Source: Manihot esculenta (taxonomy: Eukaryota > Streptophyta > Magnoliopsida > Malpighiales > Euphorbiaceae). From it: a stretch of 64,000 bases of DNA. Numbering within the stretch: position 1 is the stretch's first letter; each line of letters opens with the position of its first letter. The notes under the pieces are model-generated. The model did no database searches. It saw only the letters and a list, made by a program, of their open reading frames with translations, and was not told the DNA's origin. Positions 32,778 to 44,592 of this stretch are shown here, piece by piece. The translations under genes were made by a program, and so were the position numbers. The stretch is from contig NC_035170.2 of the NCBI RefSeq assembly GCF_001659605.2, forward strand, positions 1,674,001 to 1,738,000. The letters run 5' to 3'.

Positions 32778-35000
32778 TGTAATACCCGGCGAGACTCCGG
32801 TATCGGAATTCCTACCGTCCGGTGGAATCTTGGATGTCGGAGACCTCTAGAAGGGTAAAATCATGTTTTTGAAAAATGTTTTCATGTTTTTTTTTATGAT
32901 TTTGAATATGAAATTGAATGAGTTTTTACAAGAGAAATCTTTGGAGGAAAACCCAGGTTCGGCCGCCGAAAGTCAAGTTCGGCCGCCGAACATGCATGCG
33001 TTTTGGAGGCACGTTAGGCCCCCGAAAGCATGAGTTAGGGAAGTTCATGTTCGGCCGCCGAAAGTCAAGTTCGGCCGCCGAACATTTGCATGGAAGCGGA
33101 GGCACATTCGGCCCCCGAACGTGGCCTGGCCAGCCACCTATAAAAGGGTCCCTTAGCCGAAAATGGGCGAGCTTTTTCTCCCCATTTCGGCCAAGGTGAG
33201 CATTCCGCCATCCTTCCCCAATCTTGAGTTTTTCCTTCCTTTTTCCATGATCTTTACAAGTTTATAACTTTGGTTTTGAAGATCTTTGAGCTTAGAACGA
33301 GTTTTGGAGCTTGGAGACCAAAAGTTGGAACTTCTCCCATCTTCAAGTTTAGATCTCCTCAACCCTCGATCTTCAAGAGGTAAGAGCCGATCTTAAGCTC
33401 CTTATGGGTTTTAAATAAGTTTTATGCAAGATCTATGGGTAGAAATGCATGTTAGGTTATATGTTGATGTTATGGGTATATATTGATGTTTTGAACAATG
33501 TAGCTTGTTTGTGTGTGATTGAAGTGTTGTAGATGGGGTATATGTATGTTTGAGGCCCCTAGGAACTTGTATGCATGTTTTGGTTGAGATATATGCATGA
33601 TTTATGGTTTTGGGAGGCAGGAGGTTCGTTTGAACCAAGTTTCTGCCCGTTTGGCAGAAACCAGGTTCGGCAGCCGAAGGGAGTTTCGGCCGCCGAACCC
33701 CTTTTGTGGAGGCAGCATTCGGCTGCCGAAGGTGCCCCCGAAAAGAGACTTTTGTCTCTGTCTGGCACTTTCGGCCGCCGAAGGTGCCGCCGAACCTGCC
33801 TGACTTTCGTCTCTAGAGGGACTTTCGGCCGCCGAACCTGCCGCCGAAAGTGCCCTGTCCAGCCATTTCATGCATGTATTCTTATGGTTAATTTATGATG
33901 TTTTAGGGGGTTTTTGGGGAGTAGTTTGGAGTTATGTTCTAGCATGTTTGGTCCCTCATTTGAGTCCACCTGTGTAGGTTCGGACCCGAGGAACCGAGGA
34001 CCCCAGCAGTGAGTTCAGCTGCTTCGGTGTTGTCAGAGTCAGCCAGAGGTGAGTGGAACTAAACTTACTCTTTTAAATTAAATGTTTTATCATGTTTCAT
34101 GCATCATGATTATGCAATAGGATGATTGCATTAGCTTCACGAATATGCCGCATTGCATCATTTGTTGTTGATGTGGGTGAATGTTGGATGACCCAATTAG
34201 TCCATGACAGGAAGACCAGGACCCCATTCTACGGCCTGGCACGGAAATGAAAGACCAGGACCCCATTCTACGGCCTGGCACGATTGTGGACTCGAAGACC
34301 AGGAGCCCAGAGGAGGCCCTGGGATAATGGTAAGTAATGTATGTATGACAGGAAGACCAGGACCCCATGCTACGGCCTGGCACTATGTTAGCTTGGACTA
34401 ATTGGTGACAAGTTCACCCAACCCTTATGTGAATTGTTTGTGTTATGATGCATTTCATAGAGCATAGTGTTGATGTGTTTTTAATAGTTCAGCTCACTGG
34501 GCTTTTAGCTCATCCCTCTCCCTTTACCCCCAGGCTTGCAGGTACAGTATAGTGCGGGAGTTCGGTTAGAGTGAAGAAGTTATGCCTTTGTAATAGTTAG
34601 TAATGGACATGATCAAATTGTAATGTAAAAGTACAGTATAGTTATGTAATGAGTTTTATGGATGTTAGTATGTGCTTGACCATAGAATGTTGTATCCCTT
34701 TTTATACATGATCTTAAAGATTTTGATGTTTATGTAAACCAACTCAACAGATGTATGTTACCCATTGAGGGCACAGATGAGATCCCACAGAGGGATCAAG
34801 GTTATGTTAATGTTTATGCACAGGTTGAGTTTGGTTGATGTTCAAAGGAAAGAAAAGTTTTAAATTTTTATGCATATTGTTGATCATGTATGGGATTATA
34901 CAGGTTTACAGGTTTTATGTCAGGCTTGCTACGGGTCCCGGCGGCCTTAAGTCGACCCGGATCCTAGCGCCGGTAGCGGTCCGATTTTCGGGTCGTTACA
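32778..35000 (+). repeat. 5' LTR of Tekay-type element 2
   Basis: 2,223 bp, TGTAATACCC to GGGTCGTTACA. TATA box at 33139-33145, donor-like AGGTAAGA (GT at 33380-33381), CpG palindrome clusters near 32957-33120 and 33664-33850. Confidence 0.96.
34205..34383. repeat. LTR minisatellite of element 2, about 37-bp unit
   Basis: Three close copies of AAGACCAGGACCCCATTC or ATGC versions, each ending CTACGGCCTGGCAC, plus one diverged copy (around 34294-34322). It occupies the same LTR position as the unrelated 37-bp array of element 1. It is repeated in the 3' LTR at about 41794-41972. Confidence 0.88.
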
Positions 35001-35003
35001 GAA

Positions 35004-35017
35004 TGGTATCAGAGCCC
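35004..35017 (+). promoter_or_regulatory. Primer binding site of element 2, initiator Met-tRNA
   Basis: TGGTATCAGAGCCC three bases after the 5' LTR end, identical to the PBS of element 1. Confidence 0.92.
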
Positions 35018-35274
35018 TAGGTTCATATGGTCGGACCTAGAGTGTCGGGCTCATAGAGGTTATAGAAGGTCAAGCACAATAGGAAAAGATCATGTCCACT
35101 AGGATAGGATGTGGAGTCCTGTCTTGCATGATGATGTGAAATGCCATGATAATATGCATGTGCATTAATGATATGCTATGCTATGTGATGTATGTGATGC
35201 GGGTTCATGTGTGCCCACATGAACCATATGATGCTAACGTTGCTTGTGATGTGCACTGTTTTTCAGAAAACAGG

Positions 35275-38200
35275 ATGAGAGGAACCCGTCGATCAGCAAG
35301 ATTGACTGGAGTACCACCTGAGGATGAGGGCATGAGCGCCCGTCCTCCAGCATTGCCTAGGGCAATGTCTAGTAGGTCCAATAGAGAAAGAGCAGCAAGA
35401 GACCCTAGAAGGTCTTTGGATTTGGGGAGAAGCAGGTCAGTCAGAGGAACAGTTCAGGGAGGAGCGTCAGAGGATATGGGGGATGATATGGACGTAGAAC
35501 AGAGGAGGGATGGCAGTTTGGGAGTCAGTATGCCAGAAGAAGGAATGGGAGAGTCCCAAGGAGGCACTCAGGCCTCGGGATTTGTACAGCCACCTCACTA
35601 CCCACATTTCTCACAACATCCCGGGTATTCGATGGGAGGAACATCGGATTACCCCAGTTTTAGCCCTTATCCCACACATATGCCATACCCACCTTACTAC
35701 CCACCATACTCTCAGTACCCCATGTACCCACCTCCACCTCCCTATACCAGTACAGCAAACCCTACCCCAGGGGATGTTGTACCTCCACCACCTGCAGAAC
35801 CAGCAGCCCCAGTTGCTCAACCACATAGACCTAGCTCAGCCAGTGGGAGCAAGGTTAAGATGACAGACTATATGAAGCTGGGTGCTCCCCAGTTTGAAAC
35901 CGGTAATGATCCGTTCGTGTACTTGGAGCGGGTCAAGGCAATTACAGATGAGATAGGGGCGGATGACAGTAGAGCCATTCAGATGGCCGGGTTCACGCTT
36001 AAGTGCAAGAAGGCACGGGAGTGGTTCAAGAATTATGTGAACCCGAGAGTGGACAGCATGACTTGGGAAGAGTTTGCAAACGAGTTTGCAGGATGGGCTT
36101 TCCCTGATAGTTCAAGGGAATTGAAGATGATAGAATTCGAGCAGTTGAGGCAAACTGATGATATGAGTGTAGACGAATATACCGATAGGTTTATGGAGTT
36201 GCTGCCATTTGCAGGGCAAGACCTTAGCACAGACCAGAAGAAGTCGAGGAGGTATATCATGAAGCTCCATCCCAGGTATTCCTCCTTGGTACAGTCAGCA
36301 GATAGAGAGAGTTTTCACGCCATAGTAGATATGGCTAGGAGAATGGAAGCTAGTGCCATCATTCAGGGGACAGTTAAACAGACAGTGGCACAAGCTTCTG
36401 GTTCTAAAACTCCGGGTGGGGGAAAGTTAGATCCCTCTACCCTTAGTGCAGCAGCTTCAGGCAGCAAGAGATGGAGTAAACCCAAGGGTAAGAAGAATAA
36501 GTTCTGGAGTAAAGTCAAGTCCAGTCTGGGATTTGGGAGTGGCTCAAGCTCTGGTGCAGATAATGCAGTTTGTGCGAGGTGTGGTAAGCCACACAGGGGA
36601 GTATGTCGGTTTGGGACGAACGCCTGTTTCAGATGTGGTCAGGAGGGGCATATGGCTCGAGATTGTCCAAGAGCAGTCCCGATGGCTCAGTCCCAGCAGA
36701 CAGCTTCAGGCAGTGTAGCGCAGCCAGCAGCTCCAGCCATGACTCAGGCCAGTGGCAGAGGCAGAGGGAGAGGGGCAGCCTCTTCTTCAGCGGGTTTCAG
36801 AGGTGAAGGTCCATCAGCCCCAGCACGGATCTTCACAATGACACAGCAGGAGGCAGACGCATCCAACACCGTGGTGGCAGGTAATCTCGTCATAGGTTGT
36901 TCGGATGTTTATGCATTGATGGACCCTGGTGCATCTCATTCATTTATTGCTCCGAGAGCCGTCCAGAGGTTGGGGTTGATGATCTCTGGGTTAGAGTGTC
37001 CTCTCTGGGTCAGTGGACCCAAGTGTGATCCATCAGTGGCAGAGTCAGTCTGTCAGTGTAGTCCAGTTTTTGTTGAGGGGAGATGCATGTCCGCCGACCT
37101 TGTGGTTCTAGATTTGACAGACTTTGACGTCATTCTAGGGATGGACTGGTTATCTACCCATGGTGCTACCTTGGACTGCAGGGACAAGGTAGTCAAGTTC
37201 AGAGGTCAGGATGGATCAGAGGTTGTCTTCAGAGGAGACAGGAGGGGTACACCTAGAGGTATGATCTCAGCTCTTCAGGCTCGTAGGTTGCTTAGGAGGG
37301 GATGTCAGGGGTATTTGGCTCATGTGAGAGAGCTTAATAGTCAGGTTAGAGAGCCCGCCTCAGTGCCAGTGGTTAGAGAGTTTATAGATGTGTTCCCAGA
37401 CGAACTGTCAGGTTTACCACCTGCTAGGGAGATAGAGTTCGAGATAGAACTGATGCCTGGAACCCGACCGATCTCTATCCCTCCCTACAGGATGGCGCCA
37501 GCAGAATTGAAGGAGCTGAAGGAACAGTTACAGGAGCTGGTAGACAAGGGCTTCATCCGACCGAGTACCTCACCCTGGGGTGCTCCAGTTCTGTTTGTGA
37601 AAAAGAAGGATGGATCTCTTCGTCTTTGTATCGACTACAGGCAGTTGAACAAAGTCACTACCAAGAACAAGTACCCATTGCCAAGGATCGACGATCTATT
37701 CGACCAGCTAGCAGGAGCGGGTTGCTTCTCCAAAATAGATCTGAGATCGGGGTACCATCAGTTAAGGATCAGGGAAGAGGATGTGCCAAAGACGGCTTTC
37801 AGGACCAGATATGGGCATTTTGAGTTCCTTGTGATGCCGTTCGGGTTAACTAACGCCCCTGCAGCATTCATGGACCTCATGAATAGAGTGTTTAGCCAGT
37901 ACCTGGATCACTTCGTTATTGTCTTCATAGATGATATCTTAGTGTATTCCAGGAATGCAGAGGAGCATGCCCATCATCTGCGGTTGGTTCTACAGACCTT
38001 GAGGGAACATGGCTTGTATGCCAAGTTCTCGAAATGTGAGTTCTGGCTGAGGAGTATTTCATTCTTGGGGCATGTAGTGTCAGAGAATGGGATAGAGGTA
38101 GACCCCAAGAAGACAGAGACTGTGGCTAACTGGCCTAGACCCACTTCAGTGACAGAGATCAGGAGTTTCTTGGGTTTGGCAGGTTACTACAGGAGGTTCG

Positions 38201-40266
38201 TTCAGGACTTCTCAAAGATAGCAGCTCCTCTAACCAGACTAACCAGGAAGAATCAGAAGTTTCTGTGGACCGACCAGTGCGAGGAGAGTTTTGAAGAGCT
38301 CAAGAAGAGGTTGACTTCAGCACCAGTTTTAGCTCTGCCATCTAGTGGTGAGGACTTTACAGTCTTTTGTGATGCGTCCCGTGTAGGACTGGGTTGTGTG
38401 CTTATGCAGAACGAACGGGTGATTGCTTATGCTTCTAGGCAGCTAAAGAAGCATGAGTTGAATTACCCCACACATGACCTTGAGATGGCAGCAGTAATCT
38501 TTGCACTCAAGATGTGGAGGCACTACCTCTATGGGGTAAAATGTGAGATCTTCACAGATCATAAAAGCCTACAGTACATCCTGAGTCAAAGAGATTTGAA
38601 CCTGAGACAGAGGAGATGGGTAGAGTTGCTGAGTGACTATGATTGCAAGATCCAGTATCATCCGGGTAAGGCAAATGTTGTGGCAGACGCCCTAAGCCGG
38701 AAGTCACTAGGCAGTCTATCCCACATCACGGCAGAGAGGAGACCGGTGGTGAAGGAGTTTTACAAGCTCATCGAGGAAGGTCTACAGTTGGAGTTGTCTG
38801 GTACAGGTGCCTTGGTTGCTCAGATGAAAGTGACACCCGTGTTTTTGGAGCAGGTGGCTCAGAAACAGCATGAGGACCCAGAGTTAGTGAAGATTGCCAG
38901 GACTGTTCAGTCAGGCAAGGACAGTGAATTCAGATTTGACAATAAGGGGATCCTCCGCTATGGGAGTCGATTGTGTGTACCAGATGACATAGGGCTGAAA
39001 GGAGACATTATGAGAGAGGCTCATAATGCAAGATACAGCATTCACCCTGGAGCCACCAAGATGTATCAAGATCTGAAGAAAGTTTATTGGTGGCCAGCTA
39101 TGAAGAGAGAAGTGGCACAGTTTGTGTCAGCCTGCGAAGTGTGTCAGAGGGTGAAGCTGGAACATCAGAAGCCGGCTGGAATGCTTAACCCGCTACCTAT
39201 TCCAGAGTGGAAATGGGAGAATATAGCTATGGACTTCGTAGTGGGGTTACCGGCGACGTCCAACAGATTGGACTCCATATGGGTGATTGTGGACAGACTC
39301 ACCAAATCTGCTCACTTCATCCCTGTCAGGAGTGGCTATTCTGTGGACAAGTTGGCGCAGGTGTACGTTGATGAGATAGTCAGACTGCATGGGGTTCCTG
39401 TTTCTATAGTGTCAGATAGAGGGCCCCAGTTCACCTCCAGGTTTTGGCGGAGTCTGCAGAATGCTATGGGTACTAGGTTGGATTTTAGCACTGCCTTCCA
39501 CCCCCAGACTGATGGACAGTCAGAAAGGACCATCCAGACTATCGAGGATATGCTTAGAATGTGTGTGCTGGACTTTGGCGGTTCTTGGAGGCAGCATCTA
39601 CCTTTGGTGGAGTTTGCCTACAATAACAGTCATCATGCTAGCATCGGGATGGCCCCATATGAAGCTTTATATGGAAGGAAGTGCAGATCACCTGTTTGCT
39701 GGGAAGAGGTAGGAGAGAGGTCCTTAGCAGGACCCGAGCTAGTAGAGATCACCAGCAGGGTGGTGCCCATGATCAGAGAAAGAATCAAGACAGCTGCAAG
39801 CAGACAGAAGAGTTATGCAGACATCCGCAGAAGACTAGTAGAGTTTCAGGAGGGGGATCTGGTATTGCTCAAGGTGTCTCCAATGAAAGGAGTGGTTCGG
39901 TTCGGGAAGAAGGGTAAGCTGGCTCCGCGGTACATCGGACCCTTTGAAGTCCTGCAAAGGATTGGGAATGTATCGTACAAGCTGGATTTACCTGCTTCGA
40001 TGGAGAGAATCCATCCGGTTTTCCATGTTTCTATGTTGAGAAAGTTCGTGTCAGATCCGGGCAAGGTTCTGAGTGAGCCTGATGTGGAGATCCAAGAGGA
40101 TCTCACCTATGTTGAGCAGCCAGTACGGATCCTAGACACCCAGATCAGAAAGCTAAGGAACAAGGAAATCCCGATGGTGAAAGTCCTTTGGAACCACCAC
40201 AATATAGAAGAATGCACTTGGGAGACACGGGAGTCCATGCTCCGGCAATATCCTCATCTCTTTTAA
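35275..40266 (+). CDS. Intact gag-pol polyprotein, Tekay-type chromovirus
   Basis: One open frame of 1,663 codons. The ATG at 35275 ([12 protein letters not shown]) is preferred over the longer upstream extension because the leader ends in a pyrimidine tract/AG and the same Met occurs in element 1. Order: Pro/Tyr-rich region (about 100-190), gag domain, zinc knuckle [14 protein letters not shown] (451-464), protease with D550 in [11 protein letters not shown] with FIDD at 884-887, RNase H (D1033 in CDAS), integrase zinc-binding region from H1257, integrase catalytic D1320, D1381, E1417 (DD35E spacing), and a C-terminal chromodomain about 1614-1663 that probably directs insertion to heterochromatin. 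Protease and integrase must be cleaved from the single polyprotein. The protease motif has Pro in place of the usual Ser/Thr. Confidence 0.95.
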   Translation: MRGTRRSARLTGVPPEDEGMSARPPALPRAMSSRSNRERAARDPRRSLDLGRSRSVRGTVQGGASEDMGDDMDVEQRRDGSLGVSMPEEGMGESQGGTQASGFVQPPHYPHFSQHPGYSMGGTSDYPSFSPYPTHMPYPPYYPPYSQYPMYPPPPPYTSTANPTPGDVVPPPPAEPAAPVAQPHRPSSASGSKVKMTDYMKLGAPQFETGNDPFVYLERVKAITDEIGADDSRAIQMAGFTLKCKKAREWFKNYVNPRVDSMTWEEFANEFAGWAFPDSSRELKMIEFEQLRQTDDMSVDEYTDRFMELLPFAGQDLSTDQKKSRRYIMKLHPRYSSLVQSADRESFHAIVDMARRMEASAIIQGTVKQTVAQASGSKTPGGGKLDPSTLSAAASGSKRWSKPKGKKNKFWSKVKSSLGFGSGSSSGADNAVCARCGKPHRGVCRFGTNACFRCGQEGHMARDCPRAVPMAQSQQTASGSVAQPAAPAMTQASGRGRGRGAASSSAGFRGEGPSAPARIFTMTQQEADASNTVVAGNLVIGCSDVYALMDPGASHSFIAPRAVQRLGLMISGLECPLWVSGPKCDPSVAESVCQCSPVFVEGRCMSADLVVLDLTDFDVILGMDWLSTHGATLDCRDKVVKFRGQDGSEVVFRGDRRGTPRGMISALQARRLLRRGCQGYLAHVRELNSQVREPASVPVVREFIDVFPDELSGLPPAREIEFEIELMPGTRPISIPPYRMAPAELKELKEQLQELVDKGFIRPSTSPWGAPVLFVKKKDGSLRLCIDYRQLNKVTTKNKYPLPRIDDLFDQLAGAGCFSKIDLRSGYHQLRIREEDVPKTAFRTRYGHFEFLVMPFGLTNAPAAFMDLMNRVFSQYLDHFVIVFIDDILVYSRNAEEHAHHLRLVLQTLREHGLYAKFSKCEFWLRSISFLGHVVSENGIEVDPKKTETVANWPRPTSVTEIRSFLGLAGYYRRFVQDFSKIAAPLTRLTRKNQKFLWTDQCEESFEELKKRLTSAPVLALPSSGEDFTVFCDASRVGLGCVLMQNERVIAYASRQLKKHELNYPTHDLEMAAVIFALKMWRHYLYGVKCEIFTDHKSLQYILSQRDLNLRQRRWVELLSDYDCKIQYHPGKANVVADALSRKSLGSLSHITAERRPVVKEFYKLIEEGLQLELSGTGALVAQMKVTPVFLEQVAQKQHEDPELVKIARTVQSGKDSEFRFDNKGILRYGSRLCVPDDIGLKGDIMREAHNARYSIHPGATKMYQDLKKVYWWPAMKREVAQFVSACEVCQRVKLEHQKPAGMLNPLPIPEWKWENIAMDFVVGLPATSNRLDSIWVIVDRLTKSAHFIPVRSGYSVDKLAQVYVDEIVRLHGVPVSIVSDRGPQFTSRFWRSLQNAMGTRLDFSTAFHPQTDGQSERTIQTIEDMLRMCVLDFGGSWRQHLPLVEFAYNNSHHASIGMAPYEALYGRKCRSPVCWEEVGERSLAGPELVEITSRVVPMIRERIKTAASRQKSYADIRRRLVEFQEGDLVLLKVSPMKGVVRFGKKGKLAPRYIGPFEVLQRIGNVSYKLDLPASMERIHPVFHVSMLRKFVSDPGKVLSEPDVEIQEDLTYVEQPVRILDTQIRKLRNKEIPMVKVLWNHHNIEECTWETRESMLRQYPHLF

Positions 40267-40352
40267 GGTTAGTCTCTATGTGTTTATGTGTGTATGTTAT
40301 ATTGTTTGGTATGCATGTACTAGTTGAGGAACATTCGGGGACGAATGTTCTT

Positions 40353-40364
40353 AAGGGGGGGAGA
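40353..40364 (+). promoter_or_regulatory. Polypurine tract of element 2
   Basis: AAGGGGGGGAGA directly upstream of the 3' LTR start at 40366. Confidence 0.9.
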
Positions 40365-40365
40365 A

Positions 40366-42589
40366 TGTAATACCCGGCGAGACTCCGGTATCGGAATTCC
40401 TACCGTCCGGTGGAATCTCGGATGTCGGAGACCTCTAGAAGGGTAAAATCATGTTTTTGAAAAATGTTTTCATGTTTTTTTTTAATGATTTTGAATATGA
40501 AATTGAATGAGTTTTTACAAGAGAAATCTTTGGAGGAAAACCCAGGTTCGGCCGCCGAAAGTCAAGTTCGGCCGCCGAACATGCATGCGTTTTGGAGGCA
40601 CGTTAGGCCCCCGAAAGCATGAGTTAGGGAAGTTCATGTTCGGCCGCCGAAAGTCAAGTTCGGCCGCCGAACATTTGCATGGAAGCGGAGGCACATTCGG
40701 CCCCCGAATGTGGCCTGGCCAGCCACCTATAAAAGGGTCCCTTAGCCGAAAATGGGCGAGCTTTTTCTCCCCATTTCGGCCAAGGTGAGCATTCCGCCAT
40801 CCTTCCCCAATCTTGAGTTTTTCCTTCCTTTTTCCATGATCTTTACAAGTTTATAACTTTGGTTTTGAAGATCTTTGAGCTTAGAACGAGTTTTGGAGCT
40901 TGGAGACCAAAAGTTGGAACTTCTCCCATCTCCAAGTTTAGATCTCCTCAACCCTCGATCTTCAAGAGGTAAGAGCCGATCTTAAGCTCCTTATGGGTTT
41001 TAAATAAGTTTTATGCAAGATCTATGGGTAGAAATGCATGTTAGGTTATATGTTGATGTTATGGGTATATATTGATGTTTTGAACAATGTAGCTTGTTTG
41101 TGTGTGATTGAAGTGTTGTAGATGGGGTATATGTATGTTTGAGGCCCCTAGGAACTTGTATGCATGTTTTGGTTGAGATATATGCATGATTTATGGTTTT
41201 GGGAGGCAGGAGGTTCGTTTGAACCAAGTTTCTGCCCGTTTGGCAGAAACCAAGTTCGGCAGCCGAAGGGAGTTTCGGCCGCCGAACCCCTTTTGTGGAG
41301 GCAGCATTCGGCTGCCGAAGGTGCCCCCGAAAAGAGACTTTCGTCTCTGTCTGGCACTTTCGGCCGCCGAAGGTGCCGCCGAACCTGCCTGACTTTCGTC
41401 TCTGGAGGGACTTTCGGCCGCCGAACCTGCCGCCGAAAGTGCCCTGTCCAGCCATTTCATGCATGTATTCTTATGGTTAATTTATGATGTTTTAGGGGGT
41501 TTTTGGGGAGTAGTTTGGAGTTATGTTCTAGCATGTTTGGTCCCTCATTTGAGTCCACCTGTGTAGGTTCGGACCCGAGGAACCGAGGACCCCAGCAGTG
41601 AGTTCAGCTGCTTCGGTGTTGTCAGAGTCAGCCAGAGGTGAGTGGAACTAAACTTACTCTTTTAAATTAAATGTTTTATCATGTTTCATGCATCATGATT
41701 ATGCAATAGGATGATTGCATTAGCTTCACGAATATGCCGCATTGCATCATTTGTTGTTGATGTGGGTGAATGTTGGATGACCCAATTAGTCCATGACAGG
41801 AAGACCAGGACCCCATTCTACGGCCTGGCACGGAAATGAAAGACCAGGACCCCATTCTACGGCCTGGCACGATTGTGGACTCGAAGACCAGGAGCCCAGA
41901 GGAGGCCCTGGGATAATGGTAAGTAATGTATGTATGACAGGAAGACCAGGACCCCATGCTACGGCCTGGCACTATGTTAGCTTGGACTAATTGGTGACAA
42001 GTTCACCCAACCCTTATGTGAATTGTTTGTGTTATGATGCATTTCATAGAGCATAGTGTTGATGTGTTTTTAATAGTTCAGCTCACTGGGCTTTTAGCTC
42101 ATCCCTCTCCCTTTACCCCCAGGCTTGCAGGTACAGTATAGTGCGGGAGTTCGGTTAGAGTGAAGAAGTTATGCCTTTGTAATAGCTAGTAATGGACATG
42201 ATCAAATTGTAATGTAAAAGTACAGTATAGTTATGTAATGAGTTTTATGGATGTTAGTATGTGCTTGACCATAGAATGTTGTATCCCTTTTTATACATGA
42301 TCTTAAAGATTTTGATGTTTATGTAAACCAACTCAACAGATGTATGTTACCCATTGAGGGCACAGATGAGATCCCACAGAGGGATCAAGGTTATGTTAAT
42401 GTTTATGCACAGGTTGAGTTTGGTTGATGTTCAAAGGAAAGAAAAGTTTTAAATTTTTATGCATATTGTTGATCATGTATGGGATTATACAGGTTTACAG
42501 GTTTTATGTCAGGCTTGCTACGGGTCCCGGCGGCCTTAAGTCGACCCGGATCCTAGCGCCGGTAGCGGTCCGATTTTCGGGTCGTTACA
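40366..42589 (+). repeat. 3' LTR of Tekay-type element 2
   Basis: 2,224 bp, near-identical to 32778-35000, with an extra base in the A/T run near 40490. Confidence 0.96.
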
Positions 42590-42594
42590 TTACT
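42590..42594. repeat. Target-site duplication TTACT of element 2, right copy
   Basis: Second copy of the 5-bp duplication. The antisense gene of the Tat-like element resumes at 42595 in the same frame. Confidence 0.95.
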
Positions 42595-44227
42595 GAGCAG
42601 GTGGGGTATCTTCAACTGACTTCTATTGACAAGAAGTATGACGTCGAGAAGTATATGTTCGTGTCTAATCTTAGGGATATTCAAGATACAGGTATAGTGC
42701 TTTGTCCAGCAGTCTTGTTTTTTCCTCGTAACTGGTATTATAAAGTACGCTAACTTTTTCTGGTTTTGTGCTTTTTCGGCAGCTTCTGACGTCAAGATGG
42801 ACCAGATCAAGCCCCCAAAGAACTTAGTTCTATCCCGGGAGAGCATGAACGCCGCCTTAGATGCCCTTCGGGCTGGACTCCATGTGTCTGAGGTCGCTGA
42901 AGAAGTGGCTCAGATTGTTTCTTCTAGGAAGGTTAGCCGACCTCCTGCCAGAGCTTCCTCTCGAGCTCCTAAGCCGAGCTCCTGCGGTGCCGGATCCTCT
43001 AGGCCATCTAGCCGTGGCAGGTCGACCTCGGCTCCTAAACCTGCCCAGGAGTCTAGATCCAATCAAGCTTTCATAGAGGAGGTGAGGGAAGCTCCACGGG
43101 TCATTGCGAAGCAGACAGAAGACATTGAACAGGCAAGGTCGGATCTTGCTCTTTCTTCCGAGGAGGTGCTAGGGGGAAGGTTTGGGTCCCCCATTATTGA
43201 AGAGGAAGCCCCAAGGAAGGGAATGGAGGTCGTACTTGTGGAAGAGAATGTCCTGGAGGCCCCTATCGGAGATGCCCCTGCCCCTGTGGGGACTGGATCT
43301 GGATCTGTTGACGGAGGCGTCACAGTGAAGACCGGGGACAAGCGTCTAGCCCCTCCTGAAATATCTCCCCCAACTCCTGCTCGGAAGAAGTCCAGGGCTT
43401 CCAAAGGATCAGCTCCAGCCCTCCCTCCTATTGGAAAGGAAAAAGATGTCCCCGTAGTACCTCTGTTGTCTGCTCCTGACAACGATATTCTGAACGCGAA
43501 GGACATCACCCACCAATCTCTGGCCAGTGTAGTTGCCGAAATCCTCAAAGAGCGGATGTTTGGTGGCATTACGGAGGCTTCAGATCCATGCCTGCTTGCC
43601 CTCACTGGTCTTCTAGCCAGTTCTACTAAGGAGCAAGCAGCGTTCCGATCTCGACCTCGGGAGGAGCTCGAGGATATGATTAGGGAGATGCTTCTAATGG
43701 TAAGTCATCTTTATGTTTCCTTTCTGGCTTTCTTTATTTCTTTCTTCTGATGGTTGTCTTTTTGTACTAGGTGACGGGCCTCTTCATGGAGGTGGATGCT
43801 CGCGACCACTCTCTCCGGGAGTCTGTGAATCACCGGATTGAGGAGGCGCGTTTGGAGGAGAACTTGTCTGCCACCAGCGACGCCAGAGGCAATCTCACGG
43901 CTGCTAGAGAGCACTCTGAATCCCTCTGGCTTGAGCTACATACAGCCTTGGAGGCTCTCAAGAGGGCTGATGTGAGGGCCTCTGAGGCGCAGGAACACGC
44001 TAAATCCCTGGAGGCGGAGTTGTCTCACACCCGAGGGGTCCTGAAGGAATCTAATGAGAGGGTAGCTGCAGCTGAGGTTCGCTGTGAGGAAGTTTTGAAG
44101 CAGTTGTCCTCCATAGTGGAGACCCTTCGTGAGAGGAACGAGGCTATAAGCCAAAAGGACGAGGTCCAGCGCCAATATGAGGCCCTGAAGGCTGATTTCG
44201 AAGAAATTCAGGCTCACATTGATAAGG

Positions 44228-44592
44228 TATCGGGCCCAGGCCCAGCCCATAACAAAAAAAAAAAAAAAAAAAGAAAAAGGGAAGCATTAAAAGCTGGTTT
44301 CGGGAAGGTCCCGAAACCACAGTAACCCTCCTCCTTCTCCACGACGGAACAGAGCAGCCCTCTGTTATTTAAAAAAAAAAATTCCTTCTCTTTTAACCAA
44401 ATCTCCTCCCCTCAACCCATAAACTTCTAAGATCTTTCAGCTAGATCCTGATTAAACCTATATTCTGCTTAAAATTTCAATAATTTCTGCCAGAGGCTCC
44501 AAAATTTGGGTAGGTGAGTTTTATCCCTTTTATTCAATTTTTACGATATTTGGGTCATATCAGTCTCTACAGTTTGGGGATTGGGTGTGACA
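44228..44592 (-). mobile_element. 365-bp insert in the antisense gene: possible solo LTR or retained intron
   Basis: Read on the minus strand it begins TGTCACACCC, a common plant LTR start, and ends GGGCCCGATA. It is flanked by TAAGG (44223-44227 and 44593-44597, plus strand). Removing one flank copy and the insert keeps the coding frame. The same borders can also be read as a GT-AG intron (44227-44596), but the pyrimidine tract before the acceptor is weak. It holds an A-run (about 44252-44269) and a perfect 10-bp inverted repeat (GGTTTCGGGA around 44299) with a 3-base loop. The LTR end is TA rather than CA, so the solo-LTR reading is tentative. Confidence 0.5.

Larger units (their letters stand above)
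32778..42589 (+). mobile_element. Full-length Ty3/gypsy element 2 (Tekay-type chromovirus), nested and probably autonomous
   Basis: 9.8-kb element: LTRs 32778-35000 and 40366-42589, initiator-Met PBS at 35004-35017, one uninterrupted gag-pol frame, polypurine tract at 40353-40364, and a TTACT duplication on both sides. The LTRs differ by eye at about seven substitutions and one 1-bp indel in 2,223 bp, so it is young. It belongs to the same family as element 1 but to a different subfamily: the LTR minisatellite is different and gag-pol has many substitutions. It is inserted in the antisense gene of the older Tat-like element. Confidence 0.96.

Noticed and set aside
35146..35274. N-terminal extension of the element 2 gag-pol frame
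   Set aside because: It starts in the leader, upstream of an acceptor-like AG. The corresponding leader of element 1 is not conserved as protein; MRGTRR at 35275 is the shared start.
42424..42753. 109-codon frame crossing the end of element 2 into the Tat-like element
   Set aside because: It crosses the LTR end and the target-site duplication, so it is a chance junction frame.
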